Source: Desulfovibrio sp. (lineage in GTDB: Bacteria > Desulfobacterota > Desulfovibrionia > Desulfovibrionales > Desulfovibrionaceae). From it: 64,000 nucleotides of DNA. Of this stretch, positions 34,015-42,548 are shown in pieces. Position numbers and translations under genes: made by a program. The notes below the pieces were generated by a model. The model did not search any database, had not been told where the DNA came from, and saw only the letters and a program-made list of their open reading frames with translations. The DNA is taken from contig NZ_JAVESS010000001.1 in the NCBI RefSeq assembly GCF_034006445.1, positions 372,001-436,000 on the forward strand. The letters run 5' to 3'. Every line of letters begins with the position of its first letter. The stretch's first letter is position 1.

Positions 34015-34554
34015 CATTTGTGCGAAGCAGCGGTACGTTAACGTGCTTTGTGAAGCGCCAGGTCATGACGTGAACAGACGCGCCTAAGGCTCTACGGACG
34101 CAAATCCACCCGTGATGCGCAGGTTTTGCGGATGAAAGCCACATTGCCGGCATTGGCGCGAGCACATACAGTAACGGGCATGAACTGCATTTGGTGACTG
34201 TTCATTTTTACGGTTAGAGCAGAGCAACTTTGCGGAGATACATTCTCAAAGTTTAAGGTACGCACACTACGGCGTTTAACCTCGCAAATATGCTGCACCT
34301 ACGCCTGCATGGCGAGCGTCTGCTCCTGCAGACTCAGAGCAATGTAAATTTACATTGCTCTAATCTGCTTGAAGGGATGCCTGCCATTTGTGATGGTGCA
34401 TTTTTGAAGCGGCTACGAATCCATTTTCATGAAAACAGAGCAGACGACTCTTGGCGCAGATCTTCTGCACCGGGGTACTTTGTTTTTTATGAAACAGCAG
34501 GCGAGGAAGAGTAGCAGCTTCCTGGTTATTTTTTTCAGGTTTCAGGGTCAAGGT
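34015..34554. other. intergenic region upstream of bioB with palindromes
   Basis: No gene is supported. It contains a 33-base segment (34298-34330) resembling one at 21464-21496, an AACTTTG...CAAAGTT pair (34229-34255) like the hairpin arm at 8791-8819, and a 26-bp perfect palindrome at 34336-34361. The bioB promoter should lie in the last 200 bases. I did not find a standard BirA box of two separated half-sites. Confidence 0.5.
34336..34361. promoter_or_regulatory. 26-bp perfect palindrome upstream of bioB
   Basis: Thirteen-base arms beginning AGAGCAATGTAAA meet with no spacer, giving a fully self-complementary site 194 bases before the bioB start. It could be an operator bound by a dimeric regulator, or part of a dispersed palindromic repeat; the flanking GCTCTAATCTGCT resembles sequence next to the stem-loop array at 8817-8830. 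Confidence 0.7.
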
Positions 34555-35505
34555 ATGACTGTAAACTACACAGCGAATACTCCTGCGGAGGCGCTGGAGC
34601 TTTTATCGCTTTCAGATGAGCAACTTTTTGCCAGCGCCTCACATCTTCGTACAGCAACATTCGGCAACAAGGTGACGCTTTGTGCCATTATCAACGCACG
34701 AAGCGGAAACTGCGGCATGGACTGCAGGTTTTGCTCGCAAAGCAGGCACAACCATACGCCTATTGAAGTGTTTTCCTTGCTGCCTGATGAGGAATTGCGT
34801 GCCCGCATCCTTGCGTTGGCTGAACAGCCTGTTGCGCGCATCGGCATTGTGACCAGCGGCGGCGCGTTGAGTGGTGAAGAGTTTGAGCGTCTGGCGGGCG
34901 TGCTGCAATCTTTGCCTGAGTCTGCGCGCAAACGTGTTTGCGCGTCGCTCGGCAGACTTGATGCAAGCCAGCTGGCCCTGTTGGCTGACATCGGGCTTGA
35001 CAGGTATCACCACAATCTTGAAACCTCTCGTGAATTTTATCCAAGCGTCTGCACCACGCAAACCTGGAGCCAGCGCAGCGATACTGTGGCTCGCGTGCAA
35101 AAGGCGGGTATGACGGCCTGTACCGGCGGCCTGTTCGGCCTTGGGGAAAGCTGGCATGACCGTATCGATTTCGCTTTCAGCCTTAAAGAAATGGGCGTGA
35201 ACAACGTACCCATAAATTTTCTGCATCCGCATCCCGAGACGCCTCTTGCCGGGCAGCCGCCGCTTGCAGCAAGTGAAGCCTTGCGTATCATTGCCCTTTT
35301 CAGGCACATCCTGCCCAAAGCAACATTGCGCGTGTGCGGCGGCAGGCCCCTGGTGCTTGGCCAGCGGCAGAAAGAACTTTTTCATGCCGGAGCCAACGCG
35401 CTCATGACCGGCGACTATCTCACCACACATGGGCGAGGGTTGGCCGATGACCTTGCAATGATAGCCAATCTTGGGTTGGAGGTTGACTGTGTCTCCCATT
35501 GCTGA
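34555..35505 (+). CDS. bioB: biotin synthase (radical SAM)
   Basis: 316 aa. Inserts sulfur into dethiobiotin to form biotin, the last step of the pathway. The radical-SAM cluster CxxxCxxC is at Cys53, Cys57 and Cys60 (CGMDCRFC), and YHHNLETS, TCT-rich regions and GGRPL further on match BioB. The ATG at 34555 (MTVNYTA) is chosen by homology and the preceding AGGGTCAAGG; the longer open frame from 34429 adds an unlikely N terminus. Its 3' end overlaps the bioDA start by 17 bases, so the two genes are an operon. Confidence 0.92.
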   Translation: MTVNYTANTPAEALELLSLSDEQLFASASHLRTATFGNKVTLCAIINARSGNCGMDCRFCSQSRHNHTPIEVFSLLPDEELRARILALAEQPVARIGIVTSGGALSGEEFERLAGVLQSLPESARKRVCASLGRLDASQLALLADIGLDRYHHNLETSREFYPSVCTTQTWSQRSDTVARVQKAGMTACTGGLFGLGESWHDRIDFAFSLKEMGVNNVPINFLHPHPETPLAGQPPLAASEALRIIALFRHILPKATLRVCGGRPLVLGQRQKELFHAGANALMTGDYLTTHGRGLADDLAMIANLGLEVDCVSHC

Positions 35506-37612
35506 ACCGCATATGTACGCGCAGGAAGCACGGCCCCTGCGGGGTATTTTTGTGGCTGGTTCCGGCACGGATGTGGGCAAGACAGTATGCACGGGCGCGT
35601 TATTGCGTTGCCTGCGCCAGGAAAACGTGGCCGTGCAGGCGGTCAAGCCTGTGCAGACGGGCGTGCGGGCCGATGATGTTGCGTCGTCTCCCTTGTCTGA
35701 CGCTTTTGTTTACGCAAAGGCCATGCAGGGCATAAAATCCATGCAAGGGCTGCAACCGTCGGCGGTTCTTCACTGTTTCGAGTTGCCAGCCTCGCCGCAT
35801 CTTGCTGCCGCCAAAGAAAACAAGCGCCTGAGTTGCCGGAGCCTGCGCGAGGACATTCTTGCCCACTGGCGGGCTGTCCCGGCCAGGGCGCTTTTGCTGG
35901 AAGGCGCAGGAGGATTGCGCGTTCCCCTCAATGATGACGAGGACATACTGGATCTGATGTCCATGCTGGGCTTGCCCGTCCTGCTGGCTGGCGGCAACTA
36001 TCTTGGCGGACTCAATCATATTTTGCTTTCCGTTGAAGCTCTGCGCCATCACGGACTTGTTCTGGCCGGGGTTGCCCTGACCCCCACAGCCGATCCTGCC
36101 ATGAACTGCCCTGGCGTGGATGTGGCGGGCCTTCTGGCGGACAATGCCCGTATTCTGCGTAAAAAGCTCGAAGGTATGGACTGTGCTGCGCCCGTGGTCG
36201 AGCTGCCGCGCCTTGAAAAACTGGATTGGTCCGGCTGGGAAAGGCTGACAGATCTGCTGCGGCCCATAGCGCTGCAAATGGCCCAGCGCTGGTCTGAAAA
36301 AGGCCAGGGATCTTTGGAATTTCTGGAACAGGAACGCCTCATACAGCGAGACAGAAAAACGGTCTGGCATCCCTATGCCTCGGCCACGGATGTTCCGCCA
36401 CTTAACGCCGTCAGCCATACTTTTGCCAACCGCATGGTGCTTGCTGACGGAGAAGAGCTTGTTGACGGCATGTCGTCCTGGTGGGCGGCCATCCACGGGT
36501 ATAATCATCCGCGCCTGCTTGATGCCCTGCATTCCCAGGCTGGACGCATGCCCCACGTCATGTTCGGCGGCCTCACCCATGAACCGGCCGTGGCCCTGGC
36601 TGAGCATTTGCTTGAGTTTATGCCTGATGGTTTGGATCGGGTTTTTTTTGCGGATTCCGGTTCGGTTGCCGTTGAAGTGGCCCTGAAAATGGCCTTGCAA
36701 TATCAGCAGAGCAGGGGAGAGAGTCAGCGTACCCGTTTTTTGGCCCCACGCGGGGGCTACCATGGCGACACCATCGGGGCCATGTCTGTCTGTGATCCGG
36801 TTACAGGCATGCACAGCCTCTTTTCGGGCATACTGCCTCGGCAGCTTTTCATGGAGCGTCCTTCGTGCCGTTTCGACCAGCCCTTTGATCCCGCATGCCT
36901 TGATGATGCCCGCCGCATGTTCGCAGAGCATGGCAAGGAGCTTGCCGCCGTTATCCTTGAGCCTGTGGTGCAGGGCGCGGGGGGCATGTGGTTTTACCAT
37001 CCCGAGTATCTGCGCGAGCTTGTGCGGTTGTGCAGGCAAGCAGACACGCTTTTGATATTTGATGAAATTGCCACAGGCTTTGGCCGCACGGGCAAGATGT
37101 TTGCCGCTGAATGGGCCGAAGTGAGCCCTGATATTCTTTGCTGCGGCAAGGGGCTTACCGGGGGTATGCTCACGCTGGCGGCCACTGCCTGCAGCAGGCA
37201 GGTTGCGGAAGGTATTTGCCGGGATGACGGCGTTTTTATGCACGGGCCCACCTTTATGGCCAATGCTCTGGCTTGCGCCGTGGCCGGAGCCAGCCTTGAC
37301 ATGCTGGCGTCGGGCGACTGGCGAAAGCAGGTGGACGATATTGAACTTGCGTTGCGCGAGGGATTGGCAGGCTGTCAGGGGCTGCCGGATGTCGTCGATG
37401 TGCGGGTGCTCGGGGCCATAGGTGTGGTTGAAATGCGCGATCCGGTGAACACGCGCGCGTTGCAGCATTTTTTTGTGGAGCACGGGGTGTGGTTGCGTCC
37501 TTTCAACCACCTCATCTACCTCATGCCGCCGTACGTGACTCCCGTGGAAGATGTGGCACAGTTATGCGCCGCCGTTGAAAAGGCTTTGCACATGGGAGTG
37601 TATTTGCTGTGA
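35489..37612 (+). CDS. bioDA: fused dethiobiotin synthetase / DAPA aminotransferase (BioD-BioA)
   Basis: 707 aa. The N-terminal part (about 1-245) is BioD, which closes the ureido ring using CO2 and ATP: P-loop GTDVGKT, KPVQTG, and LLEGAGGLRVPL. The C-terminal part (about 275-707) is BioA, a PLP enzyme that aminates KAPA to DAPA using S-adenosylmethionine: WHPYASATD, DGMSSWWAAIHGYNHP, GGYHGDTIGAMS, FDEIATGFGRTGK and the PLP lysine in CGKGLTGG. Both halves look complete. GTG at 35489 has GGAGG six bases upstream, better than the ATG at 35513. The fusion places two consecutive steps in one polypeptide; similar fusions are known in plants and fungi. Confidence 0.93.
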   Translation: MSPIAEPHMYAQEARPLRGIFVAGSGTDVGKTVCTGALLRCLRQENVAVQAVKPVQTGVRADDVASSPLSDAFVYAKAMQGIKSMQGLQPSAVLHCFELPASPHLAAAKENKRLSCRSLREDILAHWRAVPARALLLEGAGGLRVPLNDDEDILDLMSMLGLPVLLAGGNYLGGLNHILLSVEALRHHGLVLAGVALTPTADPAMNCPGVDVAGLLADNARILRKKLEGMDCAAPVVELPRLEKLDWSGWERLTDLLRPIALQMAQRWSEKGQGSLEFLEQERLIQRDRKTVWHPYASATDVPPLNAVSHTFANRMVLADGEELVDGMSSWWAAIHGYNHPRLLDALHSQAGRMPHVMFGGLTHEPAVALAEHLLEFMPDGLDRVFFADSGSVAVEVALKMALQYQQSRGESQRTRFLAPRGGYHGDTIGAMSVCDPVTGMHSLFSGILPRQLFMERPSCRFDQPFDPACLDDARRMFAEHGKELAAVILEPVVQGAGGMWFYHPEYLRELVRLCRQADTLLIFDEIATGFGRTGKMFAAEWAEVSPDILCCGKGLTGGMLTLAATACSRQVAEGICRDDGVFMHGPTFMANALACAVAGASLDMLASGDWRKQVDDIELALREGLAGCQGLPDVVDVRVLGAIGVVEMRDPVNTRALQHFFVEHGVWLRPFNHLIYLMPPYVTPVEDVAQLCAAVEKALHMGVYLL

Positions 37613-38964
37613 TTTTTCTGCTGGCGTATGTTGCCGTTCTGTTTTTACACGCATGGTTTATGGCGCGCCGCCGCCCTGACAAGGATACCTACTTTGTTAA
37701 TGGACGGCGCAGTTCCGCTGGTTTGGTGGCCTTGTCCATTGTGGCTTCCTGCGTGGGCGGTTCCGCCACTATGGGCATGGCCGGGCTGGCGTGGCAGGTG
37801 GGGGTTCCCGCCATCTGGTGGCTTATGTCGGGCTCCCTCGGGCTGGTTTTGCTGAGCCTTTTTCTGGCCCGCAAGGTACGCCGCAGCGGGGCCATGACCA
37901 TGCCGGAAATGCTCACCACGTTTTTGGGGGCTCCCAGCCGTTCCCTGGCCTCCGTCATCATCGTAACGGCATGGCTGGCCATTCTTGCGGCGCAGTTCAG
38001 CGCATTGGCCACAATCATAGCCCCTCTGGCAAATATTGAAAAAAATACGGCCATGTTCGTGGGGGCGGCTGTGCTGGTGGGGCACACGCTGGCTGGCGGT
38101 CAGGCCTCGGTGATGAAAACCGATATCTGGCAGTTCGGCATTTTGCTGCTTTCATTGGCCATAGCGCTTTTGCTGGCGCTTCACCTTGGAGGCGGGCAGG
38201 CGCTTTCTGCCGTGCGGCTGGAAGTGTTCAATGCGCAGTTTCCCATTTCAAAGCTGCGCTATTTTCTTCTCATTCTTGGCGGAAGTTATGTGGTCTGCCC
38301 TATGCTTTTCGGGCGCATGCTCACGGCCCGTAACGAGCGGGCGGCACGCAACGGCGGGCTTGTGGCAGCGGCAGGGCTTACGCTCACTGCGGCCCTGATT
38401 GTGGCTCTTGGCATTGCCTGCCGTGACCTTGTACCCGCCGGAACAGCGCCCGAACAGGTGTTGACCACTGCCTTGCTGACCCACCTGCCATCATGGGCGG
38501 CCACACTCATCCTGCTTGGTATTTTCAGCGCCATTTTTTCCGCTGCGGATTCCTGCCTGATCACCGCCGCCTCGGTGTGCAGCAACGACATTTTGCGCAA
38601 GCCCGGCGTAAGAACGTGCCGTCTGTGCCTGATCCTGCTTGGAATTATGGGGCTTGTCCTGGCGCTGCCGGGCAAAGGCATTCTTTCCCTGCTGCTTATG
38701 GCCAACGATATTTATGTGTGCGGCGTGGTGATTCCTGTTTTTATCGGCATGCTCCTGCACGGCAAGGTGCATTTTCACCCCTGGGGAATGGCGCTGGCCA
38801 TTGTGGGAGGGGGCGGGCTTGGGCTCACGGCCGCGCTAACCGGCGTCAGCGACTGGAGTTTTGCTGGTCTGGCGTTTTCGCTGGTCATGAGCCTTGCGGC
38901 TGCCCGCCGTTTTCCCCGCCCTGCGCGGACGGAGGCATCGGCACAGGCAGACCCCGGAATATAA
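37609..38964 (+). CDS. sodium:solute symporter (SSS) family transporter coupled to biotin genes
   Basis: 451 aa, about 12 membrane helices, inner membrane. The N-terminal YFVNGRRSSAGLVALSIVASCVGGSATMG segment and the AIFSAADSCLITAASVCSNDI region are typical of the SSS (solute:sodium) family. The GTG start overlaps the bioDA stop (GTGA), so it is translated with the biotin enzymes. By guilt of association it may take up biotin or a precursor such as KAPA, DAPA or pimelate; family members also carry sugars, proline, pantothenate and other solutes, so this is inference. Its 3' end overlaps the convergent gene at 38885 by 80 bases. Confidence 0.83.
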   Translation: MIFLLAYVAVLFLHAWFMARRRPDKDTYFVNGRRSSAGLVALSIVASCVGGSATMGMAGLAWQVGVPAIWWLMSGSLGLVLLSLFLARKVRRSGAMTMPEMLTTFLGAPSRSLASVIIVTAWLAILAAQFSALATIIAPLANIEKNTAMFVGAAVLVGHTLAGGQASVMKTDIWQFGILLLSLAIALLLALHLGGGQALSAVRLEVFNAQFPISKLRYFLLILGGSYVVCPMLFGRMLTARNERAARNGGLVAAAGLTLTAALIVALGIACRDLVPAGTAPEQVLTTALLTHLPSWAATLILLGIFSAIFSAADSCLITAASVCSNDILRKPGVRTCRLCLILLGIMGLVLALPGKGILSLLLMANDIYVCGVVIPVFIGMLLHGKVHFHPWGMALAIVGGGGLGLTAALTGVSDWSFAGLAFSLVMSLAAARRFPRPARTEASAQADPGI

Positions 38965-39127
38965 GCCTTGTGGCCGTGGCGTCGGCCAGTTCCGCTACGT
39001 CCATAAGCTTTTCGAGCAACTCAAGAAGGTAAAAACGGTCATTCTCGCAGCCGTCTTTGAAGTCTTGTTCCAGTTGGCCCGAATTTATGTAGGCCTCCAG
39101 ACTTTCCAGGTCTTTGACAGTCAGCAT
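38885..39127 (-). CDS. small conserved-looking protein of unknown function
   Basis: 80 aa, acidic and helical (LTVKDLESLEAYINSG near the start) with a Pro/Gly/Gln-rich tail. AAGGAG lies five bases before the ATG at 39127. It follows the LpdD-like gene with no real gap, suggesting a two-gene operon. The last 80 bases lie antisense to the end of the transporter gene, so that tail is constrained by both. I do not recognise the family. Confidence 0.6.
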   Translation of the reverse strand: MLTVKDLESLEAYINSGQLEQDFKDGCENDRFYLLELLEKLMDVAELADATATRLIFRGLPVPMPPSAQGGENGGQPQGS

Positions 39128-39504
39128 GAGCACTCCTTGGGGGCTTGTTTCAGTCTGGTCAGGCAACGCTCTGTGAGGTCATCAGCCAGGGTGAGCACTC
39201 GCTCAATTTCTTCTTTGGTGATAGAGTCAAAATGAATGCCGGCAGTCACACACACTACGCAGTTGAGTTCATCCGCCAAGCGGCGCGCCATGCGGGCAGC
39301 CAGCTTGTCTTCGCGGTGCCCGGGCAGGGCAAGCAGACCATCCATTTTTTTCCCATCTGCAACTTCAGTTGAAGGATGTGGGCTGGCAAGGGCAACAGCA
39401 CCGATATGGGCCTCGCCGCCGCTGCATATGACCTGCAGGTCTTGCCCCTGACGCACTGCGCGCAGGGTGACGGAAAGTCTGCCGTGTTTTGCGGTCAGGC
39501 GCAT
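39121..39504 (-). CDS. LpdD-like prenylated-flavin chaperone domain protein
   Basis: 127 aa. The order GAVALASPHPS, GLLALPGHREDKLA, VVCVTAGIHFDSITKEEIE is characteristic of the small LpdD-like proteins associated with prenylated-flavin decarboxylases (UbiD family). No UbiD-type gene lies nearby, so its partner must be encoded elsewhere or its role differs. AGAGG precedes the ATG at 39504. Its stop and the start of the next gene overlap by a few bases. Assignment is from remembered family features, not a search. Confidence 0.6.
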   Translation of the reverse strand: MRLTAKHGRLSVTLRAVRQGQDLQVICSGGEAHIGAVALASPHPSTEVADGKKMDGLLALPGHREDKLAARMARRLADELNCVVCVTAGIHFDSITKEEIERVLTLADDLTERCLTRLKQAPKECSC

Positions 39505-39859
39505 GTGTTTCCTCTTTACGGGCATCATTCGTGTTTATGGCGTGGTCAACATAGCGCAGGGGGCTGCCCCCCGCAAGCAGCGCAGGGAACCTGTTGTTCG
39601 TGTTCTTGTGTTCCAAACACACTTTTTCAGATCAAAGCATGTTTGCGTCTGCAATGTACGCTGGTCTTTGTTAAGCGGGTTAAACTCGAGTGTCGCATTG
39701 TTTTTTTGCAAACAATAACGTATCGTGATTTTAATTAAAACAGAAGATGGCCGGGCACGCAGATGAAAAAAAGCGTCTTTTGTCCGTCTTCTTTGGCTTA
39801 AAGCTCTTTGTGTCTGATCATAACATTATAAACTTAGAAAACCTTACGTTGGAGATGCC
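39505..39859. other. intergenic region between the LpdD-like gene and fhs
   Basis: This divergent promoter region of 355 bases shows no gene. It becomes AT-rich in the last 150 bases before fhs, with poly-T and poly-A tracts, and must hold the fhs promoter. No riboswitch was recognised. Confidence 0.5.
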
Positions 39860-41635
39860 ATGACTCTAGATCCCACCAAGCACCCTGATTGGAAAATCGC
39901 TCAAGATGCGGAAAGCCGCATGAAAACCATTGAAGCCCTGGCATCCGATCTGGGCCTTGAAGGCCCGGAACTGCTGCCCTACGGGCACTATATGGGCAAG
40001 GTTGAGCAACAGGCTGTGCTGCGTCGTCTGGAAAATCGCCCCAATGGCAAATACATCGATGTCACGGCCATCACGCCCACGCCTCTTGGCGAAGGAAAAT
40101 CCACCACGACCATAGGTCTGGTGCAAGGTCTCGCCCGGCGTGGCCAGCGCTCTTCGGCGGCCATTCGTCAGCCCTCCGGCGGCCCCACCATGGGCATGAA
40201 GGGGTCTGCTGCCGGGGGCGGACTGTCGCAGTGCATTCCCCTTACGCCGTATTCCCTCAATTTTACGGGTGACCTCCATGCCGTGGGCGCTGCCCACAAC
40301 CTGGGCATGACAGCGCTTACCGCCCGCATGCAGCATGAGCGTAATTATGATGACGCCACGCTTGAAAAATTTTCAGGAATGGCCCGTCTGAATATTGACC
40401 CCACGCGCGTCAACACGGGCTGGGTTATGGATTTTTGCGTTCAGGCGCTGCGTAATATCATTATTGGCATTGAGGGCGACGGACGCCGCAATGACGGCTT
40501 CATGATGCGTTCGCATTTTGATATCACCGTGGCTTCTGAAGTCATGTGCATTCTGTCCATAGCCCGCGACCTTGCCGACTTGCGTGAACGTATGGGGCGT
40601 GTGGTCCTTGCGCACGACCGTAACGGCAAGCCTGTGACCACAAGCGATCTCGGCGTTGCCGGCGCCATGACCGCATGGCTTGTGGAAGCGGTGAAGCCCA
40701 ACCTTATCCAGACCATTGAAGGGCAGCCGGTATTTGTGCATACCGGGCCTTTTGCCAATATCGCCCTTGGGCAGAGTTCGGTCATTGCAGACAGGGTTGC
40801 CCTCAAGCTCAGCGATTACCATGTGACCGAATCGGGCTTTGCTTCTGAAATGGGCTATGAAAAATTCTGGAACCTCAAGTGCCACTACAGTGGTCTTACT
40901 CCGGATGCTGCCGTGGTCGTGGCCACGGTGCGCGCGCTCAAAAACCATGGCGGCGCGCCGCAGCCCAAGCCCGGTCAGCCCCTGCCCGAGGCTTACACCC
41001 GTGAAGATGTGGGGCTTGTTGAGGCTGGCTGCGCCAATCTGCTGCACCATCTTGGCGTTGTTCGCCGCTCTGGTGTGCCCGCAGTGGTCTGCATCAACAA
41101 ATTCCACACCGATACCAAGGCTGAAGTGGACGCCATTCGCCGCATATGTGAACAGGCCGGAGCCCGCGTAGCCCTGTCCGAACATTGGGAGAAGGGTGGA
41201 AACGGGGCGCTTGAACTGGCCGATGCGGTTATGGACGCCTGCAAGGAAAAGAACGAATTCCGCCCGCTGTATGACTGGAAGCAGCCCATAACCGCGCGTA
41301 TTGAAAGCATCGCGCGGGAGGTTTACGGAGCTGACGGCGTGGAATATGAGTCTCTTGCGACACAGCGCCTCAAGAGCTTGCAGGAGCGCCCGGATGCCGA
41401 CAATCTTGGCGTGTGCATGGTGAAAACCCAGTACTCCCTGTCTGACAATCCCTCACTCAAGGGTGTGCCCAAAGGCTGGAAGCTGCACGTGCGCGATGTC
41501 CTCTTCTTTGGCGGTGCGGGACTTGTGGCCCCTGTAGCTGGCGACATCAGCCTTATGCCGGGCACTGGATCCAAACCTTCTTTCCGAAACATTGATGTTG
41601 ATGTGGAAACCGGCAAGGTAACTGGCTTGTTCTAG
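39860..41635 (+). CDS. fhs: formate--tetrahydrofolate ligase
   Basis: 591 aa, cytoplasmic. Makes 10-formyl-THF from formate, THF and ATP, feeding purine and formyl-methionine synthesis and the one-carbon branch of the Wood-Ljungdahl route. The ATP site TPTPLGEGKSTTTIGL and the following QPSGGPTMGMKGSAAGGG are diagnostic. Full length for the family, whose members are usually near 560 aa. TTGGAG lies just before the ATG. It is followed by a strong terminator about 185 bases after the stop and stands alone rather than in an operon. Confidence 0.96.
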   Translation: MTLDPTKHPDWKIAQDAESRMKTIEALASDLGLEGPELLPYGHYMGKVEQQAVLRRLENRPNGKYIDVTAITPTPLGEGKSTTTIGLVQGLARRGQRSSAAIRQPSGGPTMGMKGSAAGGGLSQCIPLTPYSLNFTGDLHAVGAAHNLGMTALTARMQHERNYDDATLEKFSGMARLNIDPTRVNTGWVMDFCVQALRNIIIGIEGDGRRNDGFMMRSHFDITVASEVMCILSIARDLADLRERMGRVVLAHDRNGKPVTTSDLGVAGAMTAWLVEAVKPNLIQTIEGQPVFVHTGPFANIALGQSSVIADRVALKLSDYHVTESGFASEMGYEKFWNLKCHYSGLTPDAAVVVATVRALKNHGGAPQPKPGQPLPEAYTREDVGLVEAGCANLLHHLGVVRRSGVPAVVCINKFHTDTKAEVDAIRRICEQAGARVALSEHWEKGGNGALELADAVMDACKEKNEFRPLYDWKQPITARIESIAREVYGADGVEYESLATQRLKSLQERPDADNLGVCMVKTQYSLSDNPSLKGVPKGWKLHVRDVLFFGGAGLVAPVAGDISLMPGTGSKPSFRNIDVDVETGKVTGLF

Positions 41636-41820
41636 GAAAACGCTGATTTATTTCGTTTGGCGGTGTTGCTCCATTTTTTTTGAAACAGTCGAGGACGGAA
41701 GAGACCCTCCTCGTTAAAAAAAGATCGCGTCTTGCCAAAGGAAATAGCTGCGCGTTTCCAGGAGGCTCTTTACTCAGAGCTTCCCTGGCAAAAAGCATAG
41801 GCTTTTATTTCATATCTGAT

Positions 41821-41870
41821 CCGCCGTTAGCGTGCGTCTGCCATTTGCACGCTAACGGCGGAATTTTTTT
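41821..41870 (+). terminator. strong terminator downstream of fhs
   Basis: A 15-bp perfect stem (CCGCCGTTAGCGTGC / GCACGCTAACGGCGG, 41821-41861) is followed by AA and T7. Confidence 0.93.
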
Positions 41871-41926
41871 GTCAGAGTGCCACTCGTTTTTGTGGGACAT
41901 GTTTTCATATGTATGTTTATACGCTT

Positions 41927-41949
41927 GCATATAAAATTGACATATATGC
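41927..41949 (+). promoter_or_regulatory. inverted repeat over a TTGACA box
   Basis: GCATATA and TATATGC flank a nine-base centre containing TTGACA. This could be an operator over a promoter reading rightward into a region without an annotated gene; the matching -10 box (TATAGC) is at a short 15-base spacing. Confidence 0.4.
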
Positions 41950-42406
41950 AGGCAGAGTATAGCGTTGTTCAGTAAGAATTGAATGTTCAGACAAAATTGG
42001 GCACGTATGCCACAAAAGCATACGTCTGCAGTGTAGTCGAAGTCTGCTCTGATTGCCGTATCCATGTCTTCTTGCCGCATTTTTGTTTCCATACAACTGT
42101 ATCCGGCTGTTTTTTGCTCAGGCAAATTCTGAAGAATTTTCTGGCCAGCCGTGAATATTTTGCGTGAAGCAAATCTTCTGTCGGGCTGTCAGTCTGGCTG
42201 CCGTGTCGCCAACCCTGCGACAGACAGACTATTTTCACCGTGAAAAGTTTCAGTGGCAGTTCGAGCCTCCGCATGCCGTGAGGCGCACTCAGGACTTCAG
42301 CCGTGTGTGCAACAGTGCGGCCTGTTCCCTGCAGTTACTGTGGGCTTCGGCCAAACGCCTGGCACTGTCCGCATTCCTGTGCCACACCATACAGGGTTTC
42401 GCCGCG

Positions 42407-42442
42407 CAATGACCTTGGCAATGACCTTGGCAATGACCGTCG
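42407..42442 (+). repeat. 12-bp tandem repeat
   Basis: Two exact CAATGACCTTGG units and one changed unit (CAATGACCGTCG) lie in tandem upstream of the esterase gene. Being a multiple of three, it would keep the frame if translated. Confidence 0.8.
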
Positions 42443-42548
42443 CAATGGCAGTGCCGCTGGTGAGTACACTGGTGAACGCAGTAATGTGTGTGCCTCAAGC
42501 CTTGCCATGCATATTTTCAACCCAGGCCCCTCCTTGGAGAAAGCGCAC

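Larger units (their letters stand above)
41871..42548. other. 680-base region with no convincing gene
   Basis: Short open frames exist but have neither good SD sites nor protein-like composition. Around 41927-41949 an inverted repeat GCATATA-N9-TATATGC overlaps a TTGACA (41937-41942), a promoter-like arrangement. At 42407-42442 there are three copies of a 12-base unit (CAATGACCTTGG, the third diverged). A small RNA or decayed gene is possible. Confidence 0.5.

Noticed and set aside
34362-34554. A BirA operator before bioB
   Set aside because: No pair of TGTAAAC-like half-sites with the expected spacing was found; only the unspaced palindrome at 34336-34361 is present.
35600-37510. A 636-codon open frame on the minus strand, opposite bioDA
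   Set aside because: It is a shadow of the GC-rich bioDA gene: no SD, no family motifs, and the plus strand encodes two complete known enzymes.
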